Below are positions 11,701 to 21,020 of a DNA stretch of 64,000 bases, piece by piece. Every line of letters begins with the position of its first letter. Position 1 is the stretch's first letter. Source of the stretch: Paramacrobiotus metropolitanus. Taxonomy: Eukaryota; Tardigrada; Eutardigrada; Parachela; Macrobiotidae. The stretch covers positions 1,116,001-1,180,000 of the forward strand of contig NW_026570232.1 in assembly GCF_019649055.1 (NCBI RefSeq), in the 5' to 3' direction. A model generated the notes under the pieces. The model saw only the letters and a program-made list of their open reading frames with translations. It had not been told where the DNA came from and searched no databases. Both the position numbers and the translations under genes were made by a program.

Positions 11701-14700
11701 ATGTCAACAACTTATGCACCCCGAACTTGCGGCGCAGTAAAGTGGCAGTCTGTCATACCAATCGACACCAAAATATGTCATACTTGAGCAAGTATGTACT
11801 CGAAATAGGTTCAATGGCTAATCTTAACCGTCGCCATTGAAGTGGACGAAACGACGTTTCGTTCATGTCGATTTCGACGGTTAAGATTATTGAAAGGTGT
11901 ACCAACCAACATCAAGTATTCGTATGTCGCACTAAATTGGAACAAGGTGTTGCTTACTATATGTGACGATATCCTTGTCCTCTGATGTTTCGTTATCGAA
12001 ATGAACGGGTTTGATGAGCTGCTGCGGTTTCTGGACAATCCGCATTTCTGGAGTACTGATATTGTCGTATTTCAGGCGCTGATGACGTCGGTTAGGGGCT
12101 GTCGCTTCGGAGTATACCGCTGTTCTGTCTGCCTTATTCTGATAACGCTTTCCGCTCAACATCTTGGTGATTCCTGTGGTACCGTTAAAGCGCACCTTTC
12201 TCAATGACCCTGCAAAATACACGGTTAACGGTGACCTCAACATTCAAAGAAGCGACGAACAAACTGAAGCAGTCAATCATTACTAGACTACTCATAAATC
12301 TTAATGAGTGCGTGCCTTGTTTTGTGGCAATCAGTGGAACGATTAAGGTTGAAGCGCGATCATCTCGTTCTTCTTCTTCCACTTTGGAATAATTATCGAA
12401 TCGGATCCCGGGCTTTACTTGTGGATAGACGGACTCCCGTGTTTCGTTGATCATTGAGGTGTAATTGTAGCGCACTTTGGGAATGAAACTGGGTGGCACA
12501 GTTCGTTGAATAGTAGTTGCTGCTGACGGCTCACTCAAATCCTCATTCGGTCGATCTTTATCATCGTACCTCATTCTTCGCGACGTACCTATAAAAGAAA
12601 TTATAATAATATTTTAATTTGTGAACAAACAAGGTTCGAAAGCAACGCGTGATTATTGTAATGGTACGTATTTATTTTGTTAACAAGACCATGCAGGCTC
12701 ATTGTGGAAGAACAGATACCGGTAATATTGATCATTACCATAACTGATTGTGGTTCGTGTTGCCGGTGTGACCTCGTCAACTGATGTCTCATTCTCGAAA
12801 TGCACTTGCGGAACATACGGTCGTGTGACCGGGAAGAACATCTGATCGGCAGATCCATCCCGTTTTTGCTGAGACACGGTCGGGATGAACTGTGCGGGAA
12901 GGGTGTAGGGTGACACAAACACATCGGCTTCGGAGTAATTTGTCCGGTATCGTCCAGAATCGTATTTAATTCCTTTCTTGTCATCAAATCTGATTCCTTT
13001 GCCTTGTGGGGATCCTGCAATCACCGATGAGCCAATAGTACGTAAGGGTTGAACTGAGTAACTACGTTGCCAAAATAGTATCACTCAGTTAGAATTTCTA
13101 CATTTGTAAGCCATTTGATAGTTAGTCTATTAGCATAACGAGCATGACAACAAGTAGATGTAATGAATATTGCAGAACGATGAAAAATTTGGAAGGCATT
13201 TATTTATGTTTGTACCGGTCATATAGGAGAAGTAGTCAGCTGTGCGCGGCGTGTAAGGAGTCGCTTTAACGATCGGTGTATAATCTTCTTCCACACTGGA
13301 TCCGTTATCGTAGTGAACAATTTTAGAAGACTTTGCCGGCCATATGGCAGGCACTACCGGTCCGGGTTGGTAAGGTAGGCTCGGAGCTGGCTGAGTTTCC
13401 GTATAAGCGACGGCCTCTTTAACAGTTTGCGCCGTTGTGTCCGAAGTGTTATAACGCTGCGTGCCGTTGTCGTACTGGATTCCTTTTGGAAGCAGTTTAG
13501 CGTAAGCTTCTCCATAATGTAGACGTCTCTTTTTACCTGGCCAATTGCATTATCATAAAATGTCCAAGGAAGATAGGAAAGTCAATCATTACCAGGTTTG
13601 ACCAATGACGGAATGACATCGGTAAGGTTCGTTTTGACGGATTTCGGTTGCGCGGCTTCCGAATAGTCGTGCCGGTATGGACCGCGACGGTAGTGAATGC
13701 CGGTACGTGTGGTGTTGTCATGATGGATACCAGGTTTGCGAAGTGTTATCACTAGAAAAAGCAAATCTCAAATTGTAAAAGGTTACGCAGGTAAAAAAAT
13801 ATTACAGTATAATTTATGGCAAGTTCGCAACAGTAAGAATCACGCAGAAGAAACAGCAGATAAGTTAAGGTCACCATCGGTCTTAGGCGGCATTTCTGGT
13901 TGCACAGGGAGATCATGGTAAACGTGTTGAGCTACCGGATATTCCTGCTGTGGAGAAACCGGCATGATTTGATACATATCCACTTCTTGCAGTTTATCGA
14001 GCACTGGACGGACAAAATAGTCTGGTAGGGTTTCCGAAAAGTTGTGCCGATTAGGACCACTATGATAACGAATGCCCAAACTTTTTGGTGTCGGCATTGT
14101 CTGGTTGTACCGTATGCGGTGAATTCCCATTCCTGAGAAAATTCTAACCAGATTAGTTTGTAACAGAGGACAAGTCATTTTCCTAATGACATAAGACTAT
14201 AATCTAACTGTAGAGTACAGAAGAGTTATAAAAAAGGTCTTCTCTATCAGATGATTCGACAAGATGATTGAAAGAGTAAATTTTTTTAACAAATAGGCGG
14301 TTAAAAAAGGCCGCGTCAAACTATATGATTTTACCTCCAGGCACAGTCGGGTTAACGGCGGGTAGAAGGGGTGATGCGGGCTCGCGCTGGTCAATTTGGA
14401 TTGTATCGGCCACTACCGTGCTGGATTCGGTAAACGGACCAGGGAGAGAATCGGAGTAGTTTGTGCGATACATTGCGTTTTCTCCTAATTCCATTAGGAG
14501 TCTACTATCGCCGGTGTCATTCTTGTAAAATCGTAATCGGCGTTTTTTAACTGAAATTACCATACAAATAAAACAAAATGCGGAAATAATAAAGCCGATA
14601 TGTAAAGAAAGCGTTACCGGTTCCGTTTGCTGCTTGCACGTATTGCGCGACCTCGTACGGTGGATAAGGAAGCGCACTTAACGGGACAGTAGCGGTGGGT

Positions 14701-17700
14701 GTTGGCTGGGCTAACGGCGGCAGCACTTCAGAATAATTTCGTTTTGTCGAGCCATGTTGATAGTGGATACCGCTCTGGTCCGTATAGCGTACGCCGTGTT
14801 GTGCTAAATTGTACACCAAACTTATGCGACTTGCTAACTACTTTTATCTGGAGGCAACTGTTGATACGTACGGTAAACAGCCGGACGAGGGTCAACATAC
14901 TGTACGGTTTCAGATGGGGTGTACAAAACAGAAGGAACAACTGGAACTGACACCGGTGGAGTTAGATAAGGCGGAAGCTGTTCAGAAGAATTCCGTTGTT
15001 TGGGACCTTGTTGATAACGAATTCCACTCTTGTCGGTATAACGCACACCATGTTGGGCTAAACAAAATTTAAAAAAATTTTCTAGAAGTGTAGAGCTTTT
15101 TAATCACAAACGCGCGATCGTTTCGTACAATACGAAATTGGAAAAACATATGGCTGGACGCCTGATGGTTGGGGATAAGGAGGCAATACATTAGCCGGAA
15201 CGAGCGCCGGCGGCGCTTGTTGGTAGGGCGGGAGCGCTTCGGAATAGTTCCTGTGCTTTGGACCATGTTGAAAATGGATGCCACTTAAATCTGTGTATCT
15301 CACACCATGTTGCGCTACAAATATTGCCAATATTCATACAGCGTTGCCATTAATATACTGATCGGCAAACTGTCTTACGTTGTCCAACTGGCTGCGGTGG
15401 TTGCTGCATAATCTGGGGTTGTGGTTCGGGAGCTTGTGGATAAGGAGGCAAGGGCACATTATAAGTCTCCACTCTTGTTTCTTGTTGCGGCAATACTTCA
15501 GAGTAATTGCGATAATTTTGACCGTGCTGGTAATGAAGTCCTCTCACGTCAGTATAACGCACACCGTTCGGCACTAAATTGTAAACTAAGATTACGATAA
15601 ATTTAGTTAAAAAATTGCGCAGCCAAATCAGCTTACATGGTCTTGGTGGATACTGCGCTGGGAGCGGCTGCAACTGAACAGGAACCGATGGGAATTGCTG
15701 CAGTGGAGCGACTGCAACCGCGGGCGCTGTATACACAGTCTCGTTGCGACGTTCCACAGCATCGATGTCGTATGCGGAATCATTGTAGCGAATGGGTGGC
15801 AGGTTCTCGTAATCCGTGTCATGATAGGACATCTCGTGGTGCTCTTGTATATGCTCCATCGCCGGCTGGATGTGAGCATAACCGGGAACCGCTTCAGAAT
15901 GGTTGTGCAGATTGGGGCCATTGTCAAACCGGAGACTGGAAGGGCGCTCGTAATGCAGTCGTCTTCCGGAGTAGCCTGCAAAGGTCACAGTGCAAGGTCT
16001 GAACGTTGAGTTATCTGCACTGCCTTATACACAACAGCAAACGTACACTGCGAGTTTATACAAAAATCAGAAAAGTGATATCCAAGGCTTTTCCCATACG
16101 TACAGATTGCCACCTTTGCAAGATTTATTTACCAGATTTACGCAGTATGCAGATGACATACGTACCATGAGGAGCGACAAGTTGCGGTGCAGGTTGCGGA
16201 TTTTGAACCGGTCCGGCGCGTCCGCTCTGGTTATAAGGATGCTCATGCTCCGTGTCCGACTCGGTGTAATCGTCGTAATACTCGTAATGCACGTTGTTGT
16301 AGTGATCCTTATGCGGCTGGACGGCTGGTGGAGGCGGAGCAGGCGCTTTCACTGGCGTGTCAGGGTACTCACCACTTGCGTTGTAGTGTACGCTGTGTTC
16401 ATCGTGGGATTCGTATTCGGAATATTCGTGGTCGTCGTGATCGTATTCCATCTCGTCCGAGGAAACTCTGGATGCATTGGCCTTTTGCCCATGTCCGTAC
16501 CGCACACCGTGATGATGTCCGTGGTGCGGAGCAAGCGGTCGTACCACTTTGTAACCTGGAAATAGTGACTGATAAAGTGTTTGAGATTTGCACTTTTCAA
16601 GCTCGAGCAACACAACATGTTTGGTAATTTTGAGCTCAAAGGGCTGATGTTTGACACAGTTTAGTACTGCTACTTTGCTAATTACCTTTGGCTGAATTAT
16701 ACTGTTGGGTTCCGTATTTTGCAGCGTCCGGTCCTTCTTCATCAAAGAATTCTGTGGAATCATTGCTGTAAGAAACTCTTTGGTGATGCATGGAATCGTA
16801 GTGTCCTTCTTCTTCGTGATGATAGCCAATCGGTATAGTTTCTGTAAAAGCAAAGCAAGGCGAATGGGTATTTTTCTTGATTTGTTAAGTTGAATACTTA
16901 TTTTTCTTTATTTGTTAAAGCGAATATTTTTCTTATTTTTCTTGAGCACAAGTAGTACACGGTAGTACCAATAAGAAATTGCAAGCGTTTGTTAACGCGA
17001 CGATATTACAACTTACAAGTGCCCTACCGCTCAACTGTTGTTGCTAGCACTCGTAACTGCAAGGCGCAGGCATACATTCTCAACGCGTGTACGGATGGCA
17101 GACGAAAACGACTGAGTTATGACTATCACAAAGCTGTTTCGCAATGAAGAGTTATGACTATCACAAAGCTGTTTCGCAATGAAACAATAAGGCTATAATA
17201 ATGTTACCGTTGTTGGAATGGGACTTAATCAGGGCAACATTGGACGCTTCCAGTCCAAGCAGATCCGCTGAATCATTGACATAAGAAATGCCCTTATGAG
17301 CAGTTGGATAATCCTCCTCGCCGTCTTCGTGTAGATGATGAGTTGTTGTTTCTTCAACATCCCAATTTTTAAATTTCTCACAAGCTTGTAGAGAAACAAG
17401 GTGTTAAGTTTTTTTTTCTAGCAGCTACAGTACATACCAGCAATAAACTGTGCGTACGGAATTTCTTCATATGCGGACTCCTCAGACTCCAGCTCCTCCG
17501 GAAACTTGAGGCGACGGCTTCCCGGCCACACTATAAAATTGGCATGCATAATATTGGTTCACGTTGACTAACCGGCATCTTCATAAATAATATACAAGTA
17601 CAAAGCGAATTCAGTTCGATTCACGCAAATAAAGTTAGTGCATAGCGTAACTGAAGGCCATAATTGTGGCAGCAGTTTTTATTTGTACCTAGAGGAACAG

Positions 17701-20700
17701 TGGGGTACTGCACAGTGGCCTCAGAAGAGTTATATGACGCATCAGGCGTCGGTCTTCCCGGCGTTTGGTACTGTTTCGCTGGATCCGGAGCATTCGACGG
17801 ATATTGTTGCCCTAGGAAAATCAGAGCACGTTTACAGTTATTCCGGTATTACTATAAATTTCCGGTCTGGTTTTACCCATTGTCCCATTACCACCAGCGT
17901 AATCCCCGAAAGGTGCACTGTTTCGTTTAACAGGGGCAACAGGAACTAACAGCGGCACAGAATCCTCGTAATCGTGCAGATCGCCAATCCAGTCTAAATT
18001 AGACAAAACTCAATTAATTACCCGGTTTTTAAAACTGCAGAGTTCGAAGCATTCCAAACCGTACTTGTGAGGACTTGTTTAGTAGAAGATGCTCCACCTG
18101 GTCATACAAGCGGCAAATTTGGTCATTAACGTATTGCATCTTCGTCTTTACACCGTGCAATAACACAATATCGTAGCTACGGTGTACCTTTTGCTTTCGC
18201 CCCGGACATGTACGGTCGACCTTGTTTTGAGTCGATTTTTTGAAAATCGTCCAAACTGATTCCCTATATCGCGGATACGCTTAGGGTTTAGATAATTTAA
18301 ACCCTTTGGAGCAGTCGGTAAAATTACACGAGAAAGGTCGGAGGTACCTTTCGAGCAGTACAATTTACCTGTCGAGCGGAGCTGTTCGTGGCATCGTAAA
18401 CTAACAAAGGAGAAGGCGTGCAAAGAGGTTGCAGTTAAAGCAGCTCAAAAATTTCTAAAATCTGAACTTACCGACTCCTTTGTGTCCAGCATCACCGTCT
18501 TGACTGCATGACAACTGGTCGATTTCCACTGCACAGGTCAGAATCGCAAAAGAAACCTGATTAGCAAACCAGTTCTGCGTTCGGTAGATGCATCAACTGA
18601 ACCTTACCCGTATGGCCTCGTTTAACATCATCGCTGATTCTTGCAAGAAAAATAAGCCCTTCATTTGTGTTCATCGATGTAAATTTCGAAGCACCAGGGG
18701 ATGGTGGAAGCGTGGCAATGGTGTCCAGCTCCGCCCGGTGGATGCCTTGTGAAGCGTAACTGCTGCGTAAGATATCCGCCGTCAAGCAATGAATGGTGCT
18801 CGGGTAAATGTTCGGTCGGTCCAGAAGGAAAATCGATGCTGACAACGATGTCACCTCGCGCACCTAGGCAGTGCAAGTTAGTTATAACTTTATGCAACTT
18901 AACGAATTAAATTCGAAGTAACCTGAGTCCTGCACAGCTTAATTATTCAAATTACTATCCAGATATTCGGAAAAAGCATTTGGGAGTTGGCTTCGTCGTA
19001 TACGTCGTAGAAGTAGAGTAACAGTTAAAGCGTACATGGTCGGTGTCTTTGAGTTCTGCCAACGTTTGCCCATCTAAAAGCCCGGTTATCGGACTCCATT
19101 GCACCGTTAGGATGTTTCTCGTGGAACCGCTTTTCTCGCTGAGCGGCTTGTCACAGTCGTGGCTACCGATTAACAAGAAATACATGCCGGACGCTCGAAA
19201 CAACCGCAACGTATGGACATCTATAATCGAATGCAAGAATTTCTGTGAGTAGGTAATATGATTTTCGTTTTGAAACTGCTGATAGCTACAGAAGAGCAAC
19301 AGCTATCAGCTACGACACAGTGGAATGTTTTTATTGTTAGGCATCGTGGTTTATATCATAATTATTGATTTAAACTAACCGTAAGAGCACCACTAAGTTC
19401 AATATCGTTCATTGATGTATGAAATGACCTACCGCAAAGCGGATCTTGAATATCCAAGACCTCCATCGGTTCCAGCAGACAGTGTGTTGGGTCGACGCTT
19501 TCATCCAGCCGAAACAGTTTCAACTGCATCTTGCGCGGATTTTCGTGATCCTTCAGTGCGTGCACAACGTAAAAAAAACGGCCGAATGGCCAACCGGTTG
19601 CAGCGGACGATGCTCCAAATTCTGAACTAACACAGCGCGTCACCACATTTTCGGCGCTGATGACCTCGACGCCGGGTACGTTGCAGTCGTGTCCCACATT
19701 CTGGCATAGCCGGCTGCTGGACGTGACGACAGCTACGCGGTCTCGGTTTTGGACCATGCGAATGGACCGAGCGCCGATACTGCCGATGGGTCCCAGCTCG
19801 GTAAAGGACAAGTAGGAACCGTTAAGATGCACAGCGAAAAGTAGCGAGGGTTCGTTCTTGATCACGGCTATTACCAAACTGGACTGTCTGCGACTTAGTA
19901 CCTAAATAGGAAAAAGGTCGTCTGACGTAATAACAGTTTTTGAAAACCAGTCGTCAGAGAAACATATGTTACATTGATATAAGTAATATTTTCGTTACAC
20001 TTTAAGAGCGTTTACGTCACAGTTTGACTAGTTCTGGTAAAATTGAGAAAAGCGTTGTATTTATACGTTTAAAGTAAACCGCCGGGGTAGGACAGATTAT
20101 AAGGCACCAAATCAAACGTGGGATAACACTCCATTTTTTAAATCATTTGCATTATCTTTTTATCTTTCTTTCCTGATTACCTTGAAATCGGTAATTGCGC
20201 CACCGACTCTGGCTACCGAATAAAACTGGTCATAAGTCTGGCCGTAGGAGAATATGGGAAAGTTGCGGCAAGCAATAGCGCTCTGTGACTTCAGTGCCGT
20301 CTTCTTTGCCGCGCACAAAAAGCTGCAAAACGCAGTACTTAGAAAAACATAACCACATAACCATATTAATCATCAAATTATTGATCTTACAATCCGTTGA
20401 AGCCTTTTATCAAAGCGGTGGCAGTGACATCTTTATCCACCGGGAACGCTTGCACTCGCTGAAGACGCAAAGCATGCGGCAAGCAGGATTTGGCAGAGCC
20501 TGGATTTCCTGTGAAACCAAAGTGCTCGTAAGTTAACATTTAGAAACCGCTTTTAAATTATTGAACTGCCTGTTACTCAGCGCGCAACGTTAACAAAAAT
20601 GCCGATTACTCCGTAACACGAATAACCATTTTGCACCATATTTTACATTACACCATATTGTACTTAAATGAAAAATTGTGCATCTCTTGCCGTGCTTGAT

Positions 20701-21020
20701 CATTTTTGGCATGTAAAGGTTTGTCAGGAGTCAATGACCTCTCAATAAAACAGATACCGGCATGGTATACTTTACGCAACGCCAGGATGATTCCCACGCT
20801 GTCTCATAATAAGCACAGTACACCGATCTGTACTGCTGCCATCGTTGTTGGAATAAAAGCATATTTTTCGAGTTTCATAACCAACGCAACGCTCTTTATT
20901 AATTAAACAGCTTATAGTTACTGCGTTAAATGCGTTCCTAAATGTAAATTGCAACATATCCGCACCTGTGACTTCTCGCAGCAGTCCAAGAAAAAGAAAA
21001 ATCAACGGAGTAGAGTCCAT
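3295..21020 (-). CDS. Paralog B: giant secreted sequon-repeat protein, 37 exons, about 4060 residues
   Basis: The reconstructed coding length is 12183 nt with all phases consistent. Start is the ATG at 21020 (MDSTPLIFLFLGLLREVTG, a signal peptide); stop is at 3295-3297. Architecture: N-terminal module (about residues 19-427, exons 1-7), small-exon repeat region (428-2005, exons 8-27), giant repeat exons 28-29 (2006-3485), Pro-rich and basic linker exons (3486-3837) and C-terminal beta-rich module (3838-4060). No transmembrane helix was seen after the signal peptide, so secretion is likely. Exon coordinates are given in the sub-entries. Uncertain junctions are a GC donor at 12316 (a GT alternative ends the exon at 12292), a GC donor at 5538 (GT alternative at 5586) and the exon 28/29 join (donor at 8738, acceptor at 8591). 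I recognise no described family. Paralogs C and D have the same plan. Confidence 0.82.
5837..5893. repeat. TA/TATG-rich microsatellite-like tract in intron
   Basis: Imperfect TATGTATA units lie in the 303-nt intron between B exons 29 and 30. Low-complexity sequence without other features. Confidence 0.6.
6033..8591 (-). repeat. Paralog B exon 29: divergent GWER/RYN repeats
   Basis: This is a single 2559-nt exon (853 residues), ending at donor GTAGGT at 6032. It holds about 16 units of the form G-x-[GK]-W-E-[RGS]-P-x(3-6)-F-x-x-R-Y-N-x-[ST], for example GWERGSTNRVFNERYNAS, IKWEGPDSRGFGKRYNET and WERPDGVRPFKDRFNLT. Units are more diverged than in exon 28, and two sub-types (GWERQ... and GIKWE...) alternate between about 6700 and 7450. 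The start of the exon is uncertain. The coding frame changes between exons 28 and 29, and an AG acceptor giving phase 1 lies at 8592-8593; other AGs fit too. Confidence 0.82.
8738..10618 (-). repeat. Paralog B exon 28: GWER...RYN repeats
   Basis: This is a single 1881-nt exon, phase 1-1 (627 residues). After a Pro/Met-rich lead it contains eight copies of a unit with core GWERAxxNQxFDERYN-x-T plus a ninth degenerate GWD...ERYNLT copy. Spacers of about 40-70 residues are rich in Pro, Gln and Val (VQLRPSAPVQPM type), with extra HYN-x-[ST] or QYN-x-T sequons. The exon ends at donor GTGAGA after FNGSL. The unit tandem is strongly conserved at DNA level, with stretches over 100 nt identical, implying recent duplication or gene conversion. 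Confidence 0.88.
9371..9829 (-). repeat. 126-bp perfectly identical repeat pair inside exon 28
   Basis: Positions 9371-9496 and 9704-9829 are identical over 126 nt and offset by 333 nt (111 codons). The pair includes the GWER...RYN core and flanking spacer. Neighbouring units (for example 9540-9660 and 9870-9990) are also near-identical at the same 333-nt offset, so the higher-order unit is a two-core block duplicated very recently or homogenised by gene conversion. Confidence 0.9.
11820..11888. repeat. Intronic hairpin
   Basis: It lies in the intron between B exons 25 and 26. Outer arms of 14 nt at 11820-11833 and 11875-11888 (AATCTTAACCGTCG and its complement) flank an inner 7-bp stem (ACGAAAC, GTTTCGT) with a 3-nt loop; the middle of the arms is mismatched. 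It could be a MITE-like remnant or an RNA structure. Confidence 0.65.
14618..15314 (-). repeat. Three tandem 186-nt symmetric exons
   Basis: Exons 15314-15129, 15057-14872 and 14803-14618 are each exactly 186 nt, each phase 1-1 and clearly homologous. All read A/S/P-QHGVRYTD, then SGI, then a Q-G or Q-H-G turn, then RN[YS]SE and LPP[YL], followed by a Pro-rich spacer. The preceding exon (15573-15379, 195 nt) is a fourth, more divergent member: NGVR-YTD, GLHYQHGQ, NYSEVLP. This is direct evidence of exon duplication inside the gene. Confidence 0.9.
17114..17183. repeat. 35-bp perfect tandem duplication in intron
   Basis: Positions 17114-17148 and 17149-17183 are identical 35-mers starting GAGTTATGACTATCACAAAG. 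They lie in the intron between B exons 11 and 12, about 25 nt upstream (on the + axis, left) of exon 17208-17384. Confidence 0.9.
18472..21020 (-). other. Paralog B N-terminal module, exons 1-7
   Basis: Exons are 21020-20966, 20508-20391, 20322-20181, 19901-19433, 19220-19036, 18863-18608 and 18528-18472, with intron phases 1, 2, 0, 1, 0, 1, 1. Landmarks shared with C, D and E are SAKSCLP, a F-L-C strand, ITDFK before the phase-0 intron, VIAVIKNEPSLLFAV, the exon-4 end PLCG, YFLLIGSHDC, SIFLLDR and VEIDQLSC. Exon 4 is 469 nt and exon 5 is 185 nt, exactly as in C. Alternating hydrophobic strands with turns suggest a beta-propeller or similar all-beta fold, but this is inference. There is no recognised catalytic motif. 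Confidence 0.8.

Larger units (their letters stand above)
10751..17993 (-). repeat. Paralog B small-exon repeat region, exons 8-27
   Basis: Exons are 17993-17853, 17811-17689, 17530-17438, 17384-17208, 16841-16686, 16555-16166, 15975-15637, 15573-15379, 15314-15129, 15057-14872, 14803-14618, 14550-14335, 14132-13875, 13751-13593, 13536-13216, 13014-12739, 12588-12316, 12209-11958, 11626-11057 and 10987-10751. Each of these exons is symmetric (phase 1 at both ends). Most carry one to four motifs of the type G-[IV]-x-[YF]-x-x-[GN] followed by N-[YF]-S-E or R-[YF]-[ND]-x-[ST]; examples are GISYVNDSADLLG, IRYNDSA, GIHYRRGPYRHDYSE, VHFENETS and LKYNETT. Spacers are rich in Pro, Gln and acidic residues (HDDHEYSEYESHDEH in 16166-16555). 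The sequons sit in predicted disordered sequence, which suggests a glycosylated stalk or gel-forming region. Confidence 0.78.
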
